This document shows, one piece after another, positions 1 to 5,584 of a stretch of 7,691 nucleotides of DNA (the stretch's first letter is position 1; each line of letters starts with the position of its first letter). Location: contig CAYPNM010000087.1 in the NCBI GenBank assembly GCA_964412105.1, positions 1 through 7,691 of the forward strand, written 5' to 3'. Source of the DNA: JAKAGZ01 sp964412105. GTDB lineage: Bacteria; Bacteroidota; Ignavibacteria; Ignavibacteriales; Ignavibacteriaceae. The notes below the pieces were generated by a model. It made no database searches, had not been told where the DNA came from, and was given only the letters and a program-made list of their open reading frames with translations. Position numbers and translations under genes: made by a program.

Positions 1-15
1 AATGCTAGTTGGAGG

Positions 16-103
16 GCCCCTTAACTATTTATAACCATAACTTAAAAAAGAACAGTCAATAAGCCAAGATGAAATTTTCACACAAAAACTATCCGCTGTG
101 CGC
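16..103 (+). repeat. dispersed intergenic repeat, copy A
   Basis: This stretch can be aligned by eye along its whole length with 4991-5076, in the same orientation. Both copies begin GCCCCTTAA, run through TATTTATAA and an A-rich middle, and reach GAAATTTTCA, then CACAAAAACTAT and GCTGT. Small indels separate the copies. It carries no reading frame and lies just downstream of the decayed SRAP gene. What it does is unknown. It may continue to the left of the window. Confidence 0.6.
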
Positions 104-117
104 TAATAAACTATTCG

Positions 118-513
118 CTAAATTTCCACCTCCTCCATCCCCATATCCCTGTTATTCTTATAAGGAATACACAGCTCAAAATTCTCTTCAACACCTTGCG
201 TCAGGAATTTCTTAGCCTGCTTCGGATTAAGAATCACCGGCATCCTGTTTTGTATCTTAGCCATAAAAGTATTCGGCTCTGTGGTAATCAACGAAGTGCA
301 TATCTGGTCCTTTATTTTGAAATATAGAGCAGGTACAAAAAATATCCCGCTCTTCTTAAGGTAGATCTCGTGAGGTATCTTTTCTTTTTTGCTTATTCTT
401 TTCCACTCATAAAACCTGTCCATTGGCACTAAAGCGCGATTCTTACTAAATAACCTTAACCAGAAAGGCTTTTCTCTTATAGTTTCTATCCTGGAATTAA
501 ATATTAAAGGTGA
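118..513 (-). pseudogene. SRAP-family (SOS response-associated peptidase, YedK/HMCES-like) remnant
   Basis: SRAP proteins shield abasic sites in single-stranded DNA by forming a thiazolidine crosslink through Cys2, with conserved Asn, Glu and His helping. The open part (GTG at 429 to the TAG at 118-120, 103 codons) has the family core: LVPM.RFYEWKR with the active-site Glu, then the strand LITTEPN, then KIQNRMPVIL. Homology continues upstream without a start as FNSRIETIREKPFW, containing the conserved Asn, until an in-frame TAG at 514-516. Beyond that stop the same frame reads RGIKFSD, where families of this type normally have WG. The N-terminal Cys2 is therefore missing from the readable part. 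In addition, the position that is His in I-H-(D/N)-R-M is Gln (CAA) here. I infer a decayed, catalytically dead gene. A short annotated CDS at 118-429 would be the same object. Family assignment is strong; the exact upstream limit of the remnant is uncertain. Confidence 0.8.
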
Positions 514-834
514 CTAATCTGAGAACTTTATACCCCGTTTAGTGCTTTCAGGAAATTGGATTAAGGCCTTAATTATTAAGCTAATTGCCCTTTTATTACT
601 AATTCTTCAACCTGAATTCTGCATAAATTAATAATTAACCCGTTCTATAATAATAGCTTATAGATATTTTAATATATTTTACTTGACGGTAACTCTGAAA
701 TATTATAACTTTAATGAAGTTATATGATATTGTCATAGATCTTAACTAATCTATAAATCTTCCTGCCCGTAAATTTTCTCAATTAAGAGGTAAGAAGATC
801 TAACATTTAAGTAAAAAAGGAGCCTAACAATCCA
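514..834. other. gene-free spacer between decayed SRAP gene and secreted protein gene
   Basis: No plausible gene was seen on either strand. The minus-strand side nearest the SRAP remnant probably contains its eroded N-terminal part: RGIKFSD is readable just past the stop, and a different frame near 590-623 reads CRIQVEELVIKG, which could be the lost MCGR-type start after frameshift, though that is a guess. The rest is strongly AT-rich. On the plus side it supplies the leader of the gene at 835, including AAGGAG at 817-822, an unusually distant (12 nt) ribosome binding site. Confidence 0.5.
683..709 (+). promoter_or_regulatory. possible promoter for the secreted T9SS protein gene
   Basis: TTGACG at 683-688 and TATAAC at 704-709 are separated by 15 nt, resembling a sigma-70-type promoter with short spacing. 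Transcription from here would give a leader of roughly 120 nt before the ATG at 835. In Bacteroidota the usual housekeeping motif differs (TTTG and TAnnTTTG), and such AT-rich sequence throws up chance matches, so this is weak. Confidence 0.2.
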
Positions 835-2793
835 ATGAATAGGTATTTTTGCAATCTATCTCGCTTATCATTATTAGCCCTTCGAAATTTTTCAAAAACT
901 ACTTCAGTGCGTGATTTAAGAATTCTGTTATTCCTATTGCTGCTCGCTTCCGGAACAATTTATTCTCAGACCACAGTCTTTTCAGACAATTTTGAAGGAG
1001 GATCAACCTACTGGACACTCCAGGGAACCTGGAATCTGACTACTACAAAATCGTATTCGACATCTCATTCATTAACTACCGCTAATAGTTCAGGTACCTA
1101 TCTTGCAAATCAAAACATAAGTGCAACTATGACTAGTGGAATTGATCTATCTTCCTATAATGGGGCAGAAATCGATTTCTATGCTCAATATAATCTTGAA
1201 AGAAGTTTTGATTTTGTCTACCTGGAAGTTTCAATTGACGGAGGAACCAACTGGGATGAAGTATACTCATTTAATGATACCCTCAGTACGTGGAAACAAT
1301 TTAAAATTGATATTGGAGCCTATGCTGGAAATTCAAATGTGAAGGTAAGATTCCGATTAGTAAGTGATCAATTCGTTCAATATTCAGGAATCTACATTGA
1401 TGATTTCCAGGTAATTGGTTTGCCTACGGATACTTCACCACCTCTAGTCATTTCACAAACCCCTCAACTTTATCAGGGTACTCAGAATGCTTATACTGCT
1501 AATGCTCAAATCTTTGATGCGAGCGGAATTCAATCTGCTTTATTATATTATAAAGTTGATGGTACCGGTCAATCTCCTATTAGTCCTTCTTCAGTTTCGG
1601 GAAATAATTATACCTTTACAATCCCGGCTCAACCAGCCGGCGCATATATCTATTATAAAATTGGGGCAACTGATAACTCACCCGCTAATAATACCAGCGA
1701 TACATCACAAGCTGCAGCCAATACTTATATTTCAGGAACGTACCTAAGTTATGATAATGGAGCTGTGGATGCTGTTTCTACATTTACTTCAAGTGGTGGT
1801 AACAGCGGTGCTGCAGTAAAAATATCAGTAGGAAGCAACGCCAACCTGGTCAGTGCTCTTATAAGGAATTATACTGATTCTAATCATTCAAATAGTCCGA
1901 TGCTTATTCACGTTTGGGCGGATGATGGAACGGGAAAACCGGGCACTGATCTAATAACCCCCTTTCAGGTTACTCCGGCTGCCACTTTGACAAATCCTTA
2001 TCCAATGACAGTTGTTGATCTGAGGTCCTATGCCAGTCAATTATCCAACCTTTCCGGAAATATCTATATTGGATTTACGGTTCCCAGCGGCAGTGTAAAT
2101 ATTATAAGTTCCAATACAGTAACAGGCAACAGATCATACAGTTATAACAGTTCCGCCTGGAATTCAGTATCAACCAATGATTATGAAATGAGAGCAGTTA
2201 TAAATGATAATACTGCTTTCCCTGTTGAATTAACCTCATTTACAGCCAAATCCACGAATGAAGGAATCCAGTTAAACTGGACAACTGCTACAGAGGTTAA
2301 TAATTATGGCTTTGAAGTTGAGAAGAAATCAAATACAAGCTGGAAGGAAATTGGATTTGTAAAGGGTCACGGCAATAGTAATTCGCCCAAAGATTATTCT
2401 TATATTGACAATTCTGTAACAAATGGATCTGATCTTCAATATAGATTAAAACAAATCAACAATGATGGTTCTTTTGAATATTCAAATCCAGTAACTGTTA
2501 CTTTATCCGTTGCCAATTTTGGATTATCACAAAATTTTCCTAATCCATTTAATCCCACAACTTCAATAAGGTATTTTATTTCCAAAAATTCTTTTGTTAC
2601 GCTAACTGTCTATGATATGCTTGGGAAACAAGTTGAGCGGCTTGTAAATGGAGTAAAAGCTATAGGAAGTTATAATGCCGAATTTAATGGCAGCAATCTA
2701 TCAAGCGGTGTTTATATGTATCGCCTGGTAATAACGCCAACAGACGGCAGTAAAGGATTTATAGCTGTTAAGAAACTTATGCTCTTAAAATAG
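835..2793 (+). CDS. secreted multidomain protein with T9SS type A C-terminal sorting domain
   Basis: A 652-residue exported protein. Residues 1-45 hold a long N-region and a leucine-rich hydrophobic core ending ASGTIYSQ, a signal peptide for Sec export. GTG at residue 25 would give a signal peptide of normal length, so the true start could be there, although AAGGAG at 817-822 favours the ATG. Residues about 46-195 form a MAM/jelly-roll-like beta domain ending YSGIYIDDFQVIG, as seen in carbohydrate-binding or peptidase-associated modules. About 198-300 is an Ig-like domain (DTSPP, IYYKIGATD). About 302-460 is a second beta-rich domain with no recognised name. About 463-558 is the fibronectin-III-like PVELTSFTA...LNWTTATEVNNYGFEVE domain. 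From 563, GLSQNFPNPFNPTT to the end is the T9SS type A sorting tail, normally removed when the protein is anchored or released at the outer membrane. No catalytic motif is visible, so an adhesive or structural surface role is likely. The substrate is unknown. Confidence 0.9.
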   Translation: MNRYFCNLSRLSLLALRNFSKTTSVRDLRILLFLLLLASGTIYSQTTVFSDNFEGGSTYWTLQGTWNLTTTKSYSTSHSLTTANSSGTYLANQNISATMTSGIDLSSYNGAEIDFYAQYNLERSFDFVYLEVSIDGGTNWDEVYSFNDTLSTWKQFKIDIGAYAGNSNVKVRFRLVSDQFVQYSGIYIDDFQVIGLPTDTSPPLVISQTPQLYQGTQNAYTANAQIFDASGIQSALLYYKVDGTGQSPISPSSVSGNNYTFTIPAQPAGAYIYYKIGATDNSPANNTSDTSQAAANTYISGTYLSYDNGAVDAVSTFTSSGGNSGAAVKISVGSNANLVSALIRNYTDSNHSNSPMLIHVWADDGTGKPGTDLITPFQVTPAATLTNPYPMTVVDLRSYASQLSNLSGNIYIGFTVPSGSVNIISSNTVTGNRSYSYNSSAWNSVSTNDYEMRAVINDNTAFPVELTSFTAKSTNEGIQLNWTTATEVNNYGFEVEKKSNTSWKEIGFVKGHGNSNSPKDYSYIDNSVTNGSDLQYRLKQINNDGSFEYSNPVTVTLSVANFGLSQNFPNPFNPTTSIRYFISKNSFVTLTVYDMLGKQVERLVNGVKAIGSYNAEFNGSNLSSGVYMYRLVITPTDGSKGFIAVKKLMLLK

Positions 2794-2857
2794 GGCTACT
2801 TATAAGACGTCTAAATAGTTAAGATTAGAGGCAGGATAGATATTCATATTTTATAAT

Positions 2858-3094
2858 ATGAACAAAAGAAAGTTTTTCTCCATCAAATACCGAAAAACCA
2901 TCCTTCCGGAGGATAAAAACTTCTGGACTATCGCCAGGGATGAAGCAATCTATCGGCTGGATGAAAAACTTGTCCCGCTTGCCCCGTTAAGCGGGGCTTT
3001 GCGGGATAAAAAGATGAACTATTCATGCTTAGAGCATATGGAGAAAAGAGAAGAACCGGAGAAGTTCCTGAAGCGTTTTAAGATTAAAAAATAA
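2858..3094 (+). CDS. small protein of unknown function with a hairpin-encoded insert
   Basis: A 78-residue frame I do not recognise. It reads MNKRKFFSIKYRK.ILPEDKNFWTIARDEAIYRLDEKL, then a stretch encoded by a GC-rich hairpin (about VPLAPLSGALR), then DKKMNYSCLEHMEKREEPEK and a basic tail FLKRFKIKK. It has no signal peptide or membrane segment and looks like a short charged cytoplasmic protein. There is no good ribosome binding site. The ATG lies in the right arm of a perfect 8-bp inverted repeat (TTCATATT/AATATGAA, 2843-2862). A second, broken copy at 3875-4129 preserves ILP..KNFWTIARDEAI.RL, GALRDKKMN and the FLK.FKIKK end, but many codon differences change the amino acid. Its reality as an expressed gene is uncertain. 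It could instead be an accidental frame within a repeat element. Confidence 0.45.
   Translation: MNKRKFFSIKYRKTILPEDKNFWTIARDEAIYRLDEKLVPLAPLSGALRDKKMNYSCLEHMEKREEPEKFLKRFKIKK
2973..3006. repeat. GC-rich nested palindrome inside a coding frame
   Basis: Outer arms TCCCGC (2973-2978) and GCGGGA (3001-3006) enclose inner arms GCCCCG (2981-2986) and CGGGGC (2992-2997) around a TTAAG loop. The composition is far more GC-rich than the surroundings. It sits between two segments of the small frame 2858-3094 and is read through in frame. The duplicate at 3989-4041 has the same arms but a longer, different centre, so the element evolves separately from the frame around it. Confidence 0.65.
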
Positions 3095-3110
3095 TAAAGC
3101 CCACCAATTC

Positions 3111-3147
3111 ATACTGCATTTGCAAAAACTTCTTATTTTAGCAGTAT
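3111..3147. terminator. inverted repeat between convergent genes, possible terminator
   Basis: ATACTGC (3111-3117) and GCAGTAT (3141-3147) form a perfect 7-bp stem with a 23-nt loop, followed by TTT. It lies between the small plus-strand frame and the minus-strand SnoaL-like gene, where a bidirectional terminator would be expected. The long loop and weak T-run make intrinsic termination doubtful. Confidence 0.25.
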
Positions 3148-3182
3148 TTTAAAAACAAGAAAAATATTTAATTTACAGTAGT

Positions 3183-3707
3183 TTAATTGTCCTTTTCTGG
3201 ATCTTTAACCGGAATAACTCCCAATTGCTTGAGAAAAGAAAAACTATCATAATAGTCAGTCCATCGAATAATTTTTCCCTCTTTTATCTGAACAATCGAA
3301 GCTCCTCGTACAGAAAATGACTTGCCCGTAGCCGGAAGGTCCGCTAGGTTTCCGGTTTGTGTTCCTGTCATTATCCATTGGCAGGCCACTTTGTTCCCCG
3401 ACGAAAACCATTTTAGTAATTTTATGTTGAAATCAGGTATAGCAGTGGTAGTTTCCTTCAACAATTTTTTAATATTGTCTCTACCCTTAACCACCGCACT
3501 GCCGGCTACATCTTCATAAATGCCATCTTCAGCAAAAATAGAATCAATTGTATTTGGATTATTCTTGGACCAGGCATCAAACATCTGCTGTGTTAAATGT
3601 TCAACATTTGAATCCGTTCTGGAATGCTGAGCAAAGATGGTTGGGTTTAATAATAAAAATATACAAACAAAGATTGTTAAATTAGAAAGAATTTTGACTG
3701 GTTTCAT
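3183..3707 (-). CDS. exported SnoaL-like / NTF2-fold ester cyclase-type protein
   Basis: A 174-residue protein starting MKPVKILSNLTIFVCIFLLL...FAQ, a signal peptide with likely cleavage near residue 26, so the mature protein is outside the cytoplasm. Residues about 33-165 form an NTF2-like cone fold of the SnoaL type. An N-terminal helix (FDAWSKNN), SIFAEDGIYED, a KGRDNIKKLL helix, IPDFNIKLL, WIMTGTQTG, ATGKSFSVRGASIVQIKEGKIIRWTDYYD and a final FLKQLGVIP can be seen. The GKI.R...YYD...QLG ending is the family signature, and Asp154 lies in the region of the catalytic acid of polyketide cyclases. Most bacterial members have no proven substrate, and the fold also serves as a binding protein, so no reaction is assigned. 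The start is secured by AGGAGG at 3714-3719, 6 nt upstream. The gene stands alone between two copies of a direct repeat. Confidence 0.88.
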   Translation of the reverse strand: MKPVKILSNLTIFVCIFLLLNPTIFAQHSRTDSNVEHLTQQMFDAWSKNNPNTIDSIFAEDGIYEDVAGSAVVKGRDNIKKLLKETTTAIPDFNIKLLKWFSSGNKVACQWIMTGTQTGNLADLPATGKSFSVRGASIVQIKEGKIIRWTDYYDSFSFLKQLGVIPVKDPEKDN

Positions 3708-3874
3708 ACAACTCCTCCTGATTTATTGATGGCAGATTACGCCTTCTTCAAGCGTCGCAATAACTATATTTATCGCCCGGTATAATCCGAATCGTCCGCA
3801 CCTAAGGCCGCTTTGTTATTAGGAAGATAATAAACTTAAGATAAACGGCAAGATAAATTTTCATTTTTTGTTAT

Positions 3875-4129
3875 ATGACCAAAAGAAGATTATTCTTCAT
3901 TGAAAACCGGGAATATATCCTTCCGGACAATAAAAACTTCTGGACTATCGCCAGGGATGAAGCAATCCATCGGCTGGTTGAAAACTTGTCCCGCTTGCCC
4001 CGCGGAGCGGTGGCTCGCCTGCTATGAGGGGCTTTGCGGGATAAAAAGATGAATTGTTCCTGCTTGGGGCATATGGAAGAGAGAAGAAAACTGGAGAAGT
4101 TCTTGAAACAATTCAAGATTAAAAAATAA
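3875..4129 (+). pseudogene. broken second copy of the small unknown protein frame
   Basis: Read on the plus strand this starts MTKRRLFFIENREYILPDNKNFWTIARD and continues EAIHRLVENL. It then enters the GC-rich palindromic insert and hits TGA at 4025-4027 after 50 codons. The same frame resumes directly with GALRDKKMN and ends with the FLKQFKIKK tail at the TAA at 4127-4129. Compared with the copy at 2858 it lacks one A (GAAAAC against GAAAAAC), and its insert is 19 nt longer. Those changes cancel, so the downstream frame is kept but a stop is introduced. The 50-residue product may still be made. A minus-strand frame over the same interval (3871-4116) looks like a shadow. Confidence 0.6.
3989..4041. 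repeat. GC-rich palindromic insert, expanded form
   Basis: The outer arms TCCCGC (3989-3994) and GCGGGA (4036-4041) and the inner GCCCC/GGGGC match the element at 2973-3006. The 7-nt centre is replaced by 26 nt that include GCGGTGGCT, also present at 4190-4198, and GCCTGC. This looks like one palindromic element nested in or recombined with another. It creates the TGA that truncates the host frame. Confidence 0.55.
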
Positions 4130-4173
4130 TAAAGCCTGTCAAAGGGGGATGTACAAACCTTATAGCTCCCGGT

Positions 4174-4196
4174 TGCCTGCCCTGCCGTGCGGTGGC
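4174..4196. repeat. dispersed GC-rich short repeat
   Basis: TGCCTGCCCTGCCGTGCGG followed by TGGC is a GC island in AT-rich sequence and shares GCGGTGGCT with the expanded insert at 3989-4041 and GCCTGCC with 6662-6682. It lies in the spacer just past the right copy of the duplicated unit and downstream of the DUF3267 gene. Confidence 0.4.
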
Positions 4197-4222
4197 TTTT
4201 GCTTGAATTTGCAGGTTAGCTT

Positions 4223-4819
4223 CTAGTATTTAATTGTTATTGATAAACCGGTATCGTTTACATATGTTTCTTTTGGTTTTTTTAATAATTTCATGCTTAT
4301 CCATATATCTCCAATTGACCCAGCAGCATTTACTGTAATAACCAAAAATAATACTGTGCTATAATTTTCTGGTATTATTTGTATGATAATAAAACCTAAT
4401 ATTGTAATTAATATCAAAGGACTTAGACTTATAATGTAAAATTGATCTTTTTTAATATACCAACCCGGTGCGCCGGCATATCCGTATATACCCTTAAATC
4501 CAATTATTGGTCTCTCACCAGTATATATGTAAAAGAACACTCCGTGTATCAGTTCGTGTATTATTAGGATTACAATTAAAAAAAGAATAAGCACTATCGC
4601 ATAAATATACGAAGAGCTCTTAAATGTATTATAGAAATAAAGTATGTCAAAATATTTTAAATCAAATATCAAGAAATAAATACTGAAAAAAAGTAAATAG
4701 AAAACAATAAATAGAACAACACTCAATAGATTAATTATAATTAAGAGCCTTTTATCTTTTTGAAAATCAACTATTTCAATAGTTTCAAATTTACCTTCAT
4801 TTAATCTAATAGATTTCAT
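4223..4819 (-). CDS. DUF3267 family membrane putative zinc metallopeptidase
   Basis: A 198-residue integral membrane protein. HELIH at residues 88-92 is an HExxH zinc-binding motif, placed at the end of the second hydrophobic segment and followed by GVFFYIYTGERPIIGFKGIYGYAGAPGWY. The ending NAAGSIGDIW (164-173) then LLK.PKETYVNDTG is characteristic of DUF3267. Asp171 is my candidate for the third metal ligand. Hydrophobic segments are near 24-52, 70-98, 127-149 and 154-175, giving four predicted spans with the metal site at the membrane, as in site-2-type intramembrane proteases. No substrate is known for the family. The start has no Shine-Dalgarno, only a run of A immediately upstream of the ATG. 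The gene is even more AT-rich than its neighbours, largely because of Ile/Phe/Tyr/Lys codons. It is not in an operon within the window. Confidence 0.85.
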   Translation of the reverse strand: MKSIRLNEGKFETIEIVDFQKDKRLLIIINLLSVVLFIVFYLLFFSIYFLIFDLKYFDILYFYNTFKSSSYIYAIVLILFLIVILIIHELIHGVFFYIYTGERPIIGFKGIYGYAGAPGWYIKKDQFYIISLSPLILITILGFIIIQIIPENYSTVLFLVITVNAAGSIGDIWISMKLLKKPKETYVNDTGLSITIKY

Positions 4820-4990
4820 ATTTTTTTTACGAGCGCTAACTATTACTTATTCTGCACTTCCCATTTATATTATTTGATGGCATTGCTTCAAAACTTGCAT
4901 CATTGCCGCAATTCAATCAGTAAGGAAGTATTATCAATCGTTAATAGGTCCATATCCGAAAAGCTCCCCCACGATAATTGCGAAATGGAT
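4820..4990. other. upstream spacer of the DUF3267 gene
   Basis: This spacer holds no gene that I can support. It must contain the promoter of the minus-strand gene at 4223-4819. TATAAA on the minus strand near 4863-4868 is a possible -10 but has no clear partner. Beyond 4990 repeats begin. Confidence 0.3.
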
Positions 4991-5076
4991 GCCCCTTAAA
5001 TATTTATAATAAAAATTCAAAAAGGACCTACAATAAAAAAACAAGAAATTTTCATACACAAAAACTATAAGCTGTA
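4991..5076 (+). repeat. dispersed intergenic repeat, copy B
   Basis: Second copy of the repeat at 16-103, alignable from GCCCCTTAAATATTTATAAT to AAAAACTATAAGCTGTA with scattered substitutions and small indels. Here it runs directly into a GC-rich palindrome (5079-5094) and then into the C-rich repeat tract, suggesting a composite repetitive spacer of about 370 bp. Confidence 0.6.
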
Positions 5077-5078
5077 CC

Positions 5079-5094
5079 TGCCTTCCGGTAGGCA
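5079..5094. repeat. short palindrome TGCCTTCCGGTAGGCA
   Basis: A 16-bp near-perfect palindrome (one T/T mismatch) around a CCGG centre. It belongs with the GC-rich palindromic elements at 6662-6682 and elsewhere, and is inserted between the dispersed repeat and the C-rich tract. Confidence 0.5.
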
Positions 5095-5106
5095 AGAGCT
5101 AACTAA

Positions 5107-5348
5107 CTGTACGCTGCTCCGTTACTTCACCACTTCTTTTTACTTCTTTCTTTCAGACCTCAGACCTCCCACTTCTAACCCAACCCTGAACCTTGAACAA
5201 AAAGAACTATACGCTACCCCTTTCCCCACCACTCCAACATTCCATTAGTCCACAACTCCATTACTCCTTCTTACCTCTGACCCCCGACCACTGTCCCCAC
5301 CCCAACCCTGAACATTGAACTTTGAACAAAAACCCTGTACGCTACTCC
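5107..5348 (+). repeat. C-rich imperfect long-unit repeats
   Basis: The motif CT(A/G)TACGCT(A/G)C(T/C)CC appears at 5107, 5207 and 5335, about 100 and 128 bp apart. The blocks between share CCCAACCCTGAAC (5179 and 5301), TTGAACAAAAA and GACCTC/GACCCC-type segments. Strand asymmetry is extreme: in 5161-5300 I count 62 C and only 9 G in 140 bases. No credible gene is encoded, because the frames that happen to be open have no homology signal. A structured or selfish intergenic repeat is more likely. Its function is unknown. Confidence 0.6.
5218..5283 (+). repeat. tract with CC every 8 nt
   Basis: CC dinucleotides fall at 5218, 5226, 5234, 5242, 5250, 5258, 5266, 5274 and 5282, exactly 8 nt apart. 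The fillers are degenerate but related (AACATT, ATTAGT, ACAACT, ATTACT, TTCTTA). This looks like a diverged 8-nt tandem repeat of consensus CCattast, embedded in the larger C-rich repeat. Confidence 0.55.
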
Positions 5349-5584
5349 TTCCCCCGCTTCCCACACTTATTATCAGAGGTCGTCTTGCCTTGCCTTTTAT
5401 TTTCTCTCAGCGGCAATTTCATCTTTTTCATAAATACTGCGCAGCCCGGATCATTGACTATATTACGCAGTATCAAATCTGCTTTAGTTATAAGCACAAA
5501 TCTTTTATGATCAGGATTTTTATTACTTGTAAATAACTTAATTACTGCTAAAAATACACTCCTGATTGTGGTGCATTTTATTTC
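5345..5584 (-). other. open minus-strand frame without a good start, possible gene remnant
   Basis: Between an in-frame TAA at 5585-5587 and a TAG at 5342-5344 the minus strand has 80 open codons. They read in part NKNPDHKRFVLITKADLILR and then NIVNDPGCAVFMKKMKLPLR before running into the C-rich repeat. The first ATG is far in (5431), no ribosome binding site is seen, and the upstream end overlaps the SDR gene. An inverted repeat ATACTGCG/CGCAGTAT (5434-5441 and 5466-5473) lies inside it. I do not recognise it. It may be a decayed gene end or chance. Confidence 0.15.

Larger units (their letters stand above)
2814..3101 (+). repeat. duplicated unit carrying a small protein frame, left copy
   Basis: This unit and 3829-4136 are related direct copies. 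Similarity begins in the leader (AATA..TTAAGAT, then GGCA.GATA.AT.TTCATTTT), runs through the small coding frame, and stops shortly after its stop codon at AATAATAAAGCC. Because leader, frame and stop are all included, it looks like duplication of a complete small gene or element. The two copies bracket the minus-strand SnoaL-like gene. Confidence 0.7.
3829..4136 (+). repeat. duplicated unit carrying a small protein frame, right copy
   Basis: Direct copy of 2814-3101, readable from AATAAACTTAAG through the ATG at 3875 to AATAATAAAGCC. It is about 20 bp longer, almost entirely because the hairpin centre is larger. Sequence beyond 4136 no longer matches the left copy. Confidence 0.7.

Noticed and set aside
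1136..1747. Two shorter plus-strand frames inside the T9SS protein gene
   Set aside because: They lie in another frame within a gene that has clear domain structure, and their Leu/Ile-rich content is the frame-shifted reading of Asn/Thr/Tyr-rich sequence.
3322..3519. Plus-strand 65-codon frame opposite the SnoaL-like gene
   Set aside because: It is antisense to a gene with signal peptide, family motifs and a perfect ribosome binding site.
4025..4027. TGA recoded as glycine or selenocysteine in the right copy
   Set aside because: The TGA lies in the variable palindromic insert, absent from the left copy, and real genes in the window end with TAA, TAG or TGA as usual. There is no sign of an alternative code or of a SECIS-type structure.
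3871..4116. Minus-strand 81-codon frame over the right copy of the duplicated unit
   Set aside because: The plus strand preserves the same protein motifs as the left copy, and the similarity between copies starts and ends around the plus-strand ATG and TAA, so the minus frame is an antisense shadow.
2814..4136. Insertion sequence with transposase
   Set aside because: The two copies resemble boundaries, but neither they nor the enclosed SnoaL-like gene encode a transposase, and the copies are direct and too diverged to be the ends of a recent composite transposon.
5107..5348. CRISPR array or telomere-like repeat
   Set aside because: The repeats are imperfect, spacing varies (100 and 128 bp), there are no uniform spacers and no cas genes, and a GGGTTGGG-like look on the minus strand is not maintained as a tandem array.
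5315..5536. Overlapping plus-strand frames of 62 and 73 codons
   Set aside because: They start inside the C-rich repeat, have no ribosome binding site and no recognisable protein signal. Low stop density there follows from composition.
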